Shown: in pieces, positions 15,832 through 24,148 of the stretch | Layout: each line of letters starts with the position of its first letter | How positions within the stretch are numbered: the stretch's first letter is position 1 | From: JAXLRU01 sp046330935 | Lineage (GTDB): Bacteria > Actinomycetota > Actinomycetes > Actinomycetales > Kineosporiaceae | DNA: 64,000 nt | Direction of reading: 5' to 3' | Assembly: GCA_046330935.1 (NCBI GenBank) | Contig: JAXLRU010000005.1 | Span: 248,001-312,000, forward strand | Notes under the pieces: generated by a model | The model's database searches: none | The model's input: the letters and a program-made list of their open reading frames with translations, nothing else | What the model was told of the DNA's origin: nothing | Position numbers and translations under genes: made by a program

Positions 15832-17634
15832 TCAGAGGCCGAGATCGGCCTCGAACGCGCCCTCCTCCAGGCGCAGCTTCACCGTGCTGAGGAAGCGGGC
15901 GGCGTCGGCCCCGTCCACCAGCCGGTGGTCGTAGGACAGCGCCAGGTAGACCATCGACCGGACGGCGATGCCCTCGCCGTCGGGGCCGCTGACCACGACG
16001 GGCCGCTTCACGACGGCGCCGGTGCCCAGGATCGCCACCTGGGGCTGGTTGATGATCGGCGTGTCGAACAGGGCGCCACGGCTGCCGGTGTTGGTCAGGG
16101 TGAACGTGCCACCGCTGAGCTCGTCGGGCGTGATCTTGTTGTTCCGGGTGCGCTCCGCGACGTCGGCGATCTTGCGGGCGAGCCCGGCGATGTTGAGGTC
16201 ACCGGCCTGGCGGATCACCGGCACGAGGAGACCACGGTCGGTGTCCACGGCGATGCCGAGGTTCTCCTCGCCGTGGTAGACGATCGTGTCGTCCTCGATG
16301 CTGGCGTTCACCTTGGGGAACTGCTTGAGCGCCTCGATCGCCGCCAGCGCGAAGAACGGCAGGAAGGACAGCTTCACGCCCTCGCGGGCCTCGAACTCGC
16401 CCTTGGCCCGCGCCCGCAGCCGCGCGATGCGAGTGACGTCGACCTCGACGACGGTGGTGAGCTGCGCCGAGGTCTGCAGCGACTCGACCATGCGCGCGGC
16501 GATGACCTTTCGAAGGCGGGTCATCTTCTCGGTGGTGCCGCGCAGCGCGGAGACGGCCACGCTCGGGCGGGGCGCGGACGCCGCGGCCGCGGGAGCCGGG
16601 GCAGCAGCGGCGCGAGCCGCTTCCGCAGCCGCGAGGACGTCCTGCTTGCGGATGCGCCCGCCGACCCCGGTGCCGGTGAGGCCCGCGAGGTCGACCCCGT
16701 TCTCCGCCGCCAGACGCCGTACGAGCGGGGTCACGTACGCCGTGCTGTCCGCGGCCCGGGAGGGTGCGGGAGCCGGGGCGGCAGCAGGAGCCGGTGCCGG
16801 TGCCGGTGCCGGGGCGGCAGCGGGAGCCGCCGCAGGTGCCGGGGCGGGCGCAGCCACGGGAGCGGGTGCCGGAGCCGGTGCTGGAGCGGCCACGGGGGCC
16901 GGAGCCGGTGCAGCCACGGGGGCGGGAGCCGGTGCCGGTGCCGGAGCGGGTGCCGGTGCCGCGACGGGAGCGGGCGCTGCCGCGGGGGCCGCGGGCGCCG
17001 AGGCGCCGGAGGAGACGAGGGCGAGGTCGGCGCCCACGGCGGCCGTCTCGTCCTCACCCACGAGGATCTTCACCAGGACGCCGGCGACGGGCGAGGGGAT
17101 CTCGGTGTCGACCTTGTCGGTGGAGACCTCCAGCAGCGGCTCGTCGACCTCGACGGTCTCGCCCTCCTGCTTCAGCCACCGCGTCACCGTGCCCTCGGTG
17201 ACGCTCTCGCCGAGGGCGGGCATGCGCACGGCCTGCGCGTCCTGCGAGGAGGGCGCCGAGGTGGGCTCGGCGGCCGCGGGCTCGGGTGCGCTCGGGGCGG
17301 CAGGGGCGGGCTCGGCCTGGACCGGCTCCTCGGGGACCGCCGCGGCGGCGACCTCCTCGGGCGCGGGGGTCTGCGCCAGGGCCTCGCCGCCGCCGTTGCC
17401 GCTGCCGATCACGGCGAGCTGCGCGCCCACAGCGACGGTCTCGTCCTCACCGACGAGGATCTGCTCGACGATGCCCGCCACGGGGGAGGGGATCTCGGTG
17501 TCGACCTTGTCGGTCGACACCTCGAGCAGCGGTTCGTCGACCTCGACCCGCTCGCCGACCTGCTTCAGCCACCGGGTCACGGTGCCCTCGGTGACGCTCT
17601 CGCCCAGCGCCGGCATCTGCACGGAGTCCGACAT
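15832..17634 (-). CDS. sucB: 2-oxoacid dehydrogenase E2, dihydrolipoamide succinyltransferase type
   Basis: 600-residue E2 core of the 2-oxoglutarate (or pyruvate) dehydrogenase complex. Two lipoyl domains (about 3-76 and 138-212) each carry the lipoylated Lys in STDKVDTEIPSP. A long Ala/Pro linker (about 215-295) precedes an E3-binding domain (YVTPLVRRLAAENGVDL ... GTGVGGRIRKQDVL). The catalytic domain ends with SYDHRLVDGADAARFL containing the catalytic His570 and Asp574. ATG 17634 has a GGAGAG-type site upstream. It follows lpdA (E3) on the same strand with a 115-bp gap. In actinobacteria such an E2 usually serves the shared PDH/ODH system, so SucB is a conventional rather than proven name. 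Confidence 0.95.
   Translation of the reverse strand: MSDSVQMPALGESVTEGTVTRWLKQVGERVEVDEPLLEVSTDKVDTEIPSPVAGIVEQILVGEDETVAVGAQLAVIGSGNGGGEALAQTPAPEEVAAAAVPEEPVQAEPAPAAPSAPEPAAAEPTSAPSSQDAQAVRMPALGESVTEGTVTRWLKQEGETVEVDEPLLEVSTDKVDTEIPSPVAGVLVKILVGEDETAAVGADLALVSSGASAPAAPAAAPAPVAAPAPAPAPAPAPAPVAAPAPAPVAAPAPAPAPAPVAAPAPAPAAAPAAAPAPAPAPAPAAAPAPAPSRAADSTAYVTPLVRRLAAENGVDLAGLTGTGVGGRIRKQDVLAAAEAARAAAAPAPAAAASAPRPSVAVSALRGTTEKMTRLRKVIAARMVESLQTSAQLTTVVEVDVTRIARLRARAKGEFEAREGVKLSFLPFFALAAIEALKQFPKVNASIEDDTIVYHGEENLGIAVDTDRGLLVPVIRQAGDLNIAGLARKIADVAERTRNNKITPDELSGGTFTLTNTGSRGALFDTPIINQPQVAILGTGAVVKRPVVVSGPDGEGIAVRSMVYLALSYDHRLVDGADAARFLSTVKLRLEEGAFEADLGL
16745..16990 (-). repeat. Ala/Pro codon repeat encoding the E2 linker
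   Basis: Degenerate tandem GCx-CCx codons encode an Ala-Pro-rich flexible swinging arm of about 80 residues. Such repeats can vary in length between strains. Confidence 0.8.
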
Positions 17635-17749
17635 CTGCTCTCCGCTCTCCTTCGTCAGCAGGGCCCGGCGCTCGCCGGTCCCGATCGTGTCGTCGCGGCG
17701 GGTGGCGCCGCAGGGTGTGCGCGGCCGCGGGGGTGTGCGGCCGTTGTGA

Positions 17750-19150
17750 TCAGGCGTGCGCGTGGAGGGGCTTGCCCGCCAGCGCCAGGTGGGCCTCGCC
17801 CATGGCCTCGTTCTGGGTGGGGTGCGCGTGGATCAGCGCCGCCACCTCCTCGGGGTAGGCCTCCCAGTTCACGATGAGCTGGCCCTCGCCGATCAGCTCG
17901 CCGACCCGGGCGCCCACCATGTGCACCCCGACGACGGGGCCGTCCTTCTGCCGGACCAGCTTCACGAAGCCGGCCGTGTCGAGGATGCGGCTCTTGCCGT
18001 TGCCGCCGAGGTTGTACTCCAGCGCCTCGACGGCGTCGTCGCCGTACTGCGCCTTGGCCTGCGCCTCGGTGAGCCCCACCGAGGCCACCTCGGGCTCGCA
18101 GTAGGTGACCCGCGGGATGCCGGACTCGACGATCGGGGCGGGGTTGAGGCCGGCGATCTCCTCGGCCACGAAGATGCCCTGCGCGAAGCCCCGGTGGGCC
18201 AGCTGCAGGCCGGGCACGATGTCGCCGACCGCGTACACGCCGCCGACGTTGGTGCGCAGCCGCTCGTCGGTCAGCACGAAGCCGCGGTCCATCGCGATCC
18301 CGACCTCCTCGTAGCCGAAGCCCGTGGCGTTGGGGCCACGGCCGACGGCGACGAGCAGGAGGTCGGCCTGCAGCGTCGTGCCGTTCTCGAGCGTGACGGT
18401 GACGCCGGAGGCGTCCTGCGTCGCGCCGGAGAAGCGGATGCCGGTGGAGAAGGCGATCTTGCGCTTGCGGAAGGCACGCTCGATGGCCTTGGAGCACGCC
18501 TCGTCCTCGGCCGGGACGAGCCGGGGCAGGGCCTCGACGATCGTCACCTCGGAGCCGAAGGAGCGCCAGACGCTCGCGAACTCGACGCCGATGACGCCAC
18601 CACCGAGCACGATCACCCGCTGGGGGACGTCCTCGAGGAAGAGCGCCTGGTCGGAGGTGATGATCCGGCCGCCGATCTCCAGGCCGGGGAGCGTGCGGGC
18701 GTAGGAGCCCGTGGCGAGCACGACGTTGCGACCGACGTAGTCGGTGCCGTCCACCCGCACCGTGGTGGGGGAGACGAGCCGGCCCTCACCCTCGACGTAG
18801 GTGATCGCGCGCCCCTTCACCAGGCCCTGCAGGCCCTTGTACATCCGGGCGATGACGCCGTCCTTGTACTTGTTCACGCCGGCCATGTCGATGCCGTCGA
18901 GGCTCGCGCGCACCCCGAACGCCTCGCTCTCGCGCGCGGCGTCGGCCACCTCCGCCGCGTGCAGCAGGGCCTTGGTGGGGATGCAGCCGCGGTGCAGGCA
19001 CGTCCCGCCCAGCTTGTCCTTCTCGACCAGGGCCACCGACAGCCCGAGCTGAGCGGCGCGCAGGGCGGCGGCGTAGCCGCCGCTGCCGGCACCGAGGATG
19101 ACCAGGTCGAACGTGGACTCGCCGGCGGTCTGGCTGGCGGACTCGGACAC
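17750..19150 (-). CDS. lpdA: Dihydrolipoyl dehydrogenase (E3)
   Basis: 466-residue flavoprotein that reoxidises dihydrolipoyl groups of E2 with NAD. Features: FAD fold VILGAGSGGYAAA, redox disulfide Cys51 and Cys56 in GGTCLHRGCIPTKALLH, NAD fold VLGGGVIGVEFAS, and the C-terminal His-Glu dyad in HAHPTQNEAMGEAHL. GTG 19150 has a GAGGGAG site 7 nt upstream; an upstream in-frame ATG lacks support. It forms a functional set with sucB, lipA and lipB. Confidence 0.97.
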   Translation of the reverse strand: MSESASQTAGESTFDLVILGAGSGGYAAALRAAQLGLSVALVEKDKLGGTCLHRGCIPTKALLHAAEVADAARESEAFGVRASLDGIDMAGVNKYKDGVIARMYKGLQGLVKGRAITYVEGEGRLVSPTTVRVDGTDYVGRNVVLATGSYARTLPGLEIGGRIITSDQALFLEDVPQRVIVLGGGVIGVEFASVWRSFGSEVTIVEALPRLVPAEDEACSKAIERAFRKRKIAFSTGIRFSGATQDASGVTVTLENGTTLQADLLLVAVGRGPNATGFGYEEVGIAMDRGFVLTDERLRTNVGGVYAVGDIVPGLQLAHRGFAQGIFVAEEIAGLNPAPIVESGIPRVTYCEPEVASVGLTEAQAKAQYGDDAVEALEYNLGGNGKSRILDTAGFVKLVRQKDGPVVGVHMVGARVGELIGEGQLIVNWEAYPEEVAALIHAHPTQNEAMGEAHLALAGKPLHAHA

Positions 19151-19352
19151 TGATGTGCTCCCTCTCGCGGCGGTTGATCGTGTCATGCCGTGAGGGCATC
19201 CTTTCACCCCCGCCCGGATCGCTCGACACGTCCCCCGTGCGAGTCGTCGCAGGCCCGCCGTTCAGCGGCGGAACCCTCGCGTCCGGCGGTTCGTCGTCGC
19301 TGACGACGCGACCCTCACCCGGCCGGGGTGCGGGCCCGAGCGGAGGTGCGCG

Positions 19353-19679
19353 ATGCGGTGGAGGAGGCGGTCGGCGAAGGTCGGCGGGGCCGACCGGGGC
19401 GAGCTGCGGGCGCAGGCCCAGGAGGTGGCCAGCCACCTGGAGGAGTTCGTGCGCTCCCGGGTCGGCGTCGAGGCCTACGTCGAGCCGCCCACGTCGGTGC
19501 TGCCGCGCACGGTCGTCCTCGTCGCCACCGACGGGGAGTGGACGCGGCGCCGCGTGCCCGACGACGCCGTCCTGCGCCACCTCGCCGACGACCTCGTGGT
19601 GCCGGTCTACGACGCGCGGATCACCGGGTACCCGCAGCGCATGCGCGACTGGACCGCGCGCCGACGCGCGCAGGGCTGA
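19353..19679 (+). CDS. Conserved-looking small hypothetical protein
   Basis: 108 residues, basic N-terminus, then a compact alpha/beta region containing VGVEAYVEPPTSVLPRTVVLVATDGEWTRR. No family is named with confidence. A GGAGG site lies 7 nt before the ATG. It is divergent from lpdA and convergent with pepA; a similar small gene between lpd and pepA is recalled from other actinobacteria but was not searched. Confidence 0.72.
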   Translation: MRWRRRSAKVGGADRGELRAQAQEVASHLEEFVRSRVGVEAYVEPPTSVLPRTVVLVATDGEWTRRRVPDDAVLRHLADDLVVPVYDARITGYPQRMRDWTARRRAQG

Positions 19680-19695
19680 GCCCGGCCCGCGAGCG

Positions 19696-21249
19696 TCAGC
19701 GGCTCGCCACGCGCTCCAGCAGTCTCAGCAGCGTCCGGACCGCCACGCCTGTGCCGCCCTTGCCCGTGTAGCCGTGAGCGGCACTCGAGTTGAGGGCAGG
19801 CCCGGCGATGTCGAGGTGGGCCCACGGCACCTGCCCCGTGCTCGAGCCCCCCTCCGAGGGCCGAGAGCCGGCGGCCTCCGGGACGAACTCCTGCAGGAAC
19901 AGCCCGGCCACCAGCATCCCGCCGAAGCGCTCGCCGATGTTGGCGAGGTCGGCCACGGGCGAGTCGAGGCTCGCGCGCAGCTCCGCGGGCAACGGCATCG
20001 GCCAGAACTGCTCCCCGGCCTCGGCCGCGGCGGTCAGCACCTCCTGCCGCCAGTCGTCGTGGTTGGCCATGACGGCGCTGACCCGGTTGCCGAGGGCGAC
20101 CATCTGCGCCCCGGTCAGCGTCGCGACGTCGACCATCAGGTCGGGCTGCGTCCGCCCGGCGGCCACGATCGCGTCGGCGAGGACCAGCCGGCCCTCCGCG
20201 TCGGTGTTGAGCACCTCGACGGTCCGGCCGCCCAGGACGGTGATCACGTCGGAGGGACGCTGCGCGGTACCCGAGGGCATGTTCTCGGCCAGGGCGAGCC
20301 AGCCGCCGACCCGCACGGGCAGCTGCAGGCGCGCGGCGGCGGCGACGGTGGCCAGCACGGCCGCCGCGCCGGCCATGTCGCTCTTCATGGCCTCCATGCC
20401 TGCCGCCGGCTTGATCGACAGCCCGCCGGAGTCGAATGTGATGCCCTTGCCGACGAGGGCGACGTGCGTGGTGGCCGCGGCGGGGGCGTAGTCGAGGTGG
20501 ACCAGCCGCGGCGGACGGGCCGAGCCCTGCCCGACGGCGACGATGCCGCCGTACCCGCCCTCACGCAGCGCCTCGTCGTCGAGGACGGTGACCTCGACGG
20601 GCCGGTCGGCGAGCGCCTGCCGGGCCGCGTCGGCGAAGGTCTCGGGGTACAGCTGCAGCGGCGAGGTGTTCACGAGGTCGCGCGTGGCGTGCACGGCGGC
20701 GGCGAGCACGGACGCGCGCGCGAGCACCTCGTCGTCGGAGGCGCCCTCGAGGACCAGCCCGCCGGCGCCACGTGCACCGGGGACCAGCACGACCGACTCC
20801 AGCGGGGGCTTCGCCGCCGCGCCCGAGCGGTAGCGGCTGAACCCGTACGCGCCGAGCAGAGCCCCCTCGGCCACGGCGGACAGCTCCTCGGCCGTCGGCG
20901 CCGGGACGGCGATCGCGGCGGTGCCGGTGCCCGACAGCTCGCGCGTGGCGGCCCCGACCGCCCGGCGCAGCTGCTCCGGGGTGGGGGCGGCCGCCACCCG
21001 GCCCGTACCGCTGAGGACCACGACGGGCCAGGGCCCCAGGTGCGCGGCCGGGACCCGGACGACGGCGTCGGCCTTGCCCGTGGCCTGCACGGCCTCGAGG
21101 GACGCGCGCAGCGCCGACGCCAGCGGCTCGCCGAGGAGCTCCGCGCCCCACAGCAGCGCCGGACCCTCGGCGCCCGGGACCACGAGGACGACGAGTGCGT
21201 CCGCGGCGACCTCGACGACGGGCTGGGCGGACAACGCGAGCGAGGTCAC
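19696..21249 (-). CDS. pepA: Leucyl aminopeptidase (M17)
   Basis: 517-residue cytosolic metallo-aminopeptidase. The C-terminal catalytic domain shows the metal and substrate motifs VGKGITFDSGGLSIKP, KSDMAGAAAV and the family signature NTDAEGRLVLADA. The N-terminal 170 residues are the variable M17 domain. GTG 21249 follows AAGGAG by 5 nt. It is divergent from gcvT. Confidence 0.97.
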   Translation of the reverse strand: MTSLALSAQPVVEVAADALVVLVVPGAEGPALLWGAELLGEPLASALRASLEAVQATGKADAVVRVPAAHLGPWPVVVLSGTGRVAAAPTPEQLRRAVGAATRELSGTGTAAIAVPAPTAEELSAVAEGALLGAYGFSRYRSGAAAKPPLESVVLVPGARGAGGLVLEGASDDEVLARASVLAAAVHATRDLVNTSPLQLYPETFADAARQALADRPVEVTVLDDEALREGGYGGIVAVGQGSARPPRLVHLDYAPAAATTHVALVGKGITFDSGGLSIKPAAGMEAMKSDMAGAAAVLATVAAAARLQLPVRVGGWLALAENMPSGTAQRPSDVITVLGGRTVEVLNTDAEGRLVLADAIVAAGRTQPDLMVDVATLTGAQMVALGNRVSAVMANHDDWRQEVLTAAAEAGEQFWPMPLPAELRASLDSPVADLANIGERFGGMLVAGLFLQEFVPEAAGSRPSEGGSSTGQVPWAHLDIAGPALNSSAAHGYTGKGGTGVAVRTLLRLLERVASR

Positions 21250-21317
21250 GGTGCTCCTTCCGCTGGGCGCGGCACGGGCCGCACCGGGGGTGGCGTCTGC
21301 CCGATGCTACGCAGCGG

Positions 21318-21323
21318 TACGTT
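21318..21323 (+). promoter_or_regulatory. -10 hexamer of leaderless gcvT promoter
   Basis: TACGTT, 7 nt before ATG 21331. With an 81-bp upstream gap this leaves no room for a glycine riboswitch. Confidence 0.55.
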
Positions 21324-21330
21324 GCCTGCC

Positions 21331-22485
21331 ATGACCGACCTGCCGCAACCGTCCGCCCCCGACGCCCCCGTGGCACTGCGCCGCACCGCGCTGTGGCCGC
21401 GGCACCGGGAGCTGGGTGCGAAGACCGCCGACTTCGGGGGCTGGGAGATGCCGGTGGAGTACCCCGGGGGCGGGGTGCTCAAGGAGCACGAGGCGGTGCG
21501 GGCCGCGGTGGGCCTCTTCGACGTCTCGCACCTGGGCAAGCTGCGGGTGCACGGCCCCGGTGCCGCCGCCTTCGTCGACTCCTGCCTGACCAATGCCTTG
21601 GGGCGGATCGGTCCCGGCCAGGCGCAGTACACCCTGTGCTGCGCGGAGGACGGCGGGGTGGTCGACGACCTCATCGCCTACCTCGTGGGCCCCGACGAGG
21701 TCCTGCTGGTGCCCAACGCGGCCAACAGCGGCGACGTCGCGGCCATGCTGCGCGCGCAGGCGCCGGCCGGCGTCGAGGTCGTCGATCTGCACGACGACCT
21801 CGCCGTCCTCGCCGTCCAGGGCCCGCGCAGCGACGAGGTGATGACCGCCGTCGGGCTGCCGTGCGGCGGCTCCTACATGGCGTTCACCACCACCGACCGG
21901 TGGGGCGAGGGCAGCGTGGTCTGCCGCACCGGCTACACGGGGGAGCGCGGGTACGAGCTGCTCGTGCCCCGCCAGGCGGCCCTGCAGGCGTGGGACGACC
22001 TGCTCGCCGCGGTCCGGGCGCAGGGCGGGTTGCCGGGCGGGTTGGGTGCCCGCGACACCCTGCGCACCGAGATGGGCTACCCGCTGCACGGTCACGAGCT
22101 CTCCCGGGCGATCACCCCGCTCGAGGCGCGACTCGCCTGGGCGGTCGGCTGGTCCAAGCCCAGGTTCTGGGGGCGGGAGGCCCTGCTGGCGGCGCGCGAG
22201 GCCGGCGCCGCGCGGGTGCTGGTGGGCCTGCGAGCCCTCGGCCGCGGCGTCCCCCGGGCCGACCTGGAGGTGCGCGACGGCGAGGGGCGGGTCGTCGGCA
22301 CGACGACGTCCGGGACCTTCTCGCCCACGCTGCGCACCGGGATCGCCCTGGCGCTCGTCGACTCCGCCGCGCTCGGCGCCGACGGCTCGGCACCCGCGGG
22401 CGGGCTGCAGATCGACGTCCGCGGTCGCGGCCTGGACGTCGAAGTGGTCCGTCCCCCGTTCGTGGAGTCCCGGCCCGGGCGCTGA
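21331..22485 (+). CDS. gcvT: Aminomethyltransferase, glycine cleavage T protein
   Basis: 384-residue tetrahydrofolate-dependent T protein of glycine cleavage. Visible motifs: FGGWEMPVEYPGGGVLKEH, VGLFDVSHLGKLRVHG, CRTGYTGERGYELLVP and GARDTLRTEMGYPLHGHE, then the C-terminal beta-barrel. gcvP and gcvH are not adjacent. ATG 21331 is supported by a hexamer 7 nt upstream (leaderless). It converges with cobS, 11 bp apart. Confidence 0.95.
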   Translation: MTDLPQPSAPDAPVALRRTALWPRHRELGAKTADFGGWEMPVEYPGGGVLKEHEAVRAAVGLFDVSHLGKLRVHGPGAAAFVDSCLTNALGRIGPGQAQYTLCCAEDGGVVDDLIAYLVGPDEVLLVPNAANSGDVAAMLRAQAPAGVEVVDLHDDLAVLAVQGPRSDEVMTAVGLPCGGSYMAFTTTDRWGEGSVVCRTGYTGERGYELLVPRQAALQAWDDLLAAVRAQGGLPGGLGARDTLRTEMGYPLHGHELSRAITPLEARLAWAVGWSKPRFWGREALLAAREAGAARVLVGLRALGRGVPRADLEVRDGEGRVVGTTTSGTFSPTLRTGIALALVDSAALGADGSAPAGGLQIDVRGRGLDVEVVRPPFVESRPGR

Positions 22486-22496
22486 CGGCTCTCGGG

Positions 22497-23336
22497 TCAG
22501 CCGGCCAGGACCAGCGCGAACGCGCACGCCGCGCTCGAGAGCTCGACCGTGGCCCCGAGCACGTCGCCGGTGATGCCGCCCAGCCGGGACCGGCAGCGGC
22601 GCACCAGGATCACGCAGGCGAGGACGGCGGCGGTGACGGCTGCCGCGGCGGGCACCGCGGCGTCGACGACGTCGGTGACCCCCGAGTGAGCGGCTCCCGC
22701 GGCCAGCCCGACCACGGCGGCGAGCCACGCGAGGACCGTGACGGCGAGCGCCGCCGGAACGGGCACCGACCCGGCGACGGTGGCGCCCAGCCCGTCGGGA
22801 CGGGCCGCGGCGACCCCCCGCCTGCACGCCCACGGCAGGGCCAGACGCCCCAGGGAGAGCACCACGAGGGCGGCGGTGGCGCCGTAGCGCCCCCAGGCCT
22901 GCGTCAGGGCGGCGACCTGGAGCGCGACGACGAGCACCAGCGTCACGACGCCGGCAGGACCGGTGTCCCCGCGCCGCATCACCTCGAGGGCCCGGTCGCG
23001 GTCGTAGGCGGCGGCCAGGCCGTCGGCGGTGTCGGCGAGGCCGTCGAGGTGCAGGCCTCGGCTGAGCCACGCCGCGCCGGCCACGGCCAGGACGGCACAC
23101 ACGGTCGTGCTCGCGCCGAGCTGTCCGGCGATCCCCCCGGCGAGGGCGCCCGCACCGGCGGGCACCAGGCCGACCGCGGGCGCCAGCAGCATCGCCCGGC
23201 CCGCCCGGGCCCGGTCGATCCTGCCCGGGGGGCGCACCCTCACGGTCGTGAGCGTCCCCGTGGCCAGCCTCACGGCGTCGGTCCACACTCGTGAGCCCCC
23301 CGGCCCGCCACGAGAGGCGTCCCGCGCGGTGCTCAC
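22497..23336 (-). CDS. cobS: Adenosylcobinamide-GDP ribazoletransferase (cobalamin synthase)
   Basis: 279-residue integral membrane enzyme joining adenosylcobinamide-GDP and alpha-ribazole. Key family region GLHLDGLADTADGLAAAYDRDRALEVMRRGDTGPAGV carries the Asp-rich motif, with further helices and GITGDVLGATVELS near the end. GTG 23336 overlaps the stop of the upstream CobT-like gene (GTGA). It is the last gene of a three-gene cobalamin operon. Confidence 0.95.
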   Translation of the reverse strand: MSTARDASRGGPGGSRVWTDAVRLATGTLTTVRVRPPGRIDRARAGRAMLLAPAVGLVPAGAGALAGGIAGQLGASTTVCAVLAVAGAAWLSRGLHLDGLADTADGLAAAYDRDRALEVMRRGDTGPAGVVTLVLVVALQVAALTQAWGRYGATAALVVLSLGRLALPWACRRGVAAARPDGLGATVAGSVPVPAALAVTVLAWLAAVVGLAAGAAHSGVTDVVDAAVPAAAAVTAAVLACVILVRRCRSRLGGITGDVLGATVELSSAACAFALVLAG

Positions 23337-24148
23337 GACCCGCCCGGCGACGGCACCAGCGCCGCCGCTCGCCGCACGACCCCCACGGCGAGGAGGGCGG
23401 ACGTGGCGTCGGGGTCGTCGGCGCCGAGATCGAGTACGGGGACGAGGTCGAGATCGGCGAGCAGCGGGGCCATGGTGGGGGCCTCGCCCCGGTCGGCCGC
23501 CTGCCACCAGCCCGCGGCCGCGGGGCACGACCAGCGGGCCAGGGCCGCAGCGCAGATCGCCGCCTCGCCGTCGAGCAGGACGGGGACGCCGCGCCCGGCG
23601 GACGCCAGGAGGAAGGCCAGGATCCACGCCTGCTCGCTCGCGCCGATGGTCCGCAGGAGCTGCGCGGGTTCCGTGGAGCGGTGCAGCCCGGCGGCGGGCG
23701 CCACGCGTGCCCGGATCGAGGCGACCTGGTCGATCCAGTCGGCGTCGGAGGGGACCATCCGGTCGGCCGCGCCGCGGGGCCACCCCGTGACGCGCACGGG
23801 GTCCCAGCCGAGGTAGACGCAGGCGAGGGCCCGCGCGCCGATCAGGTCGTCCCCGCGCAGCACGGCGACGCTCGCGAGCGGGAGCCCGGCGGCGACCGTC
23901 ACCGCCTGGGTCACGGCGACCTCGACGTCGTCGGCGACGGTCTCGGGGTGCACCACCGTGACGTCGACCTCGGGGGTGACGCCGCACGAGCGGGCCCACC
24001 CGGCGAGGTCGGCGAGGCGACCCCACCGCGCCGCCTGCGCCAGCGACGCCGTGAGCCCGCGCCCGGCCTCGTCGTCGGGAGGCTGGGCCGAGGCGACGAG
24101 CGTGGCCAGGACCTGGGCGGCGGCCTCCCCGGTCGGCGTCGCGCTCAC
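23333..24148 (-). CDS. Degenerate CobT-like protein (nicotinate-nucleotide:DMB phosphoribosyltransferase fold)
   Basis: 271 residues, shorter than typical CobT (about 350). Recognisable are GASEQAWILAFLLASAGRGVPVLLDGEAAICAAALA, matching CobT GGlEiaamaGail...PVvlDG, and a C-terminal DLVPVLDLGAD. CobT normally follows this with a GEGTGA-type motif containing the catalytic Glu. Here it reads DLGADDPDATSALLAV, so the catalytic Glu and the HxSxEPGH segment are absent. GTG 24148 overlaps the upstream stop (GTGA) and the stop overlaps the cobS start. It may be a non-catalytic partner or a lost enzyme; a true cobT could be elsewhere. Confidence 0.75.
   Translation of the reverse strand: MSATPTGEAAAQVLATLVASAQPPDDEAGRGLTASLAQAARWGRLADLAGWARSCGVTPEVDVTVVHPETVADDVEVAVTQAVTVAAGLPLASVAVLRGDDLIGARALACVYLGWDPVRVTGWPRGAADRMVPSDADWIDQVASIRARVAPAAGLHRSTEPAQLLRTIGASEQAWILAFLLASAGRGVPVLLDGEAAICAAALARWSCPAAAGWWQAADRGEAPTMAPLLADLDLVPVLDLGADDPDATSALLAVGVVRRAAALVPSPGGS

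Noticed and set aside
16745..16990. A possible mobile or microsatellite repeat in sucB.
   Set aside because: It is in frame and encodes the Ala/Pro linker normal for E2 proteins.
21250..21330. Glycine riboswitch upstream of gcvT.
   Set aside because: The gap is 81 bp and a leaderless promoter fits at 7 nt before the ATG, leaving no leader RNA.
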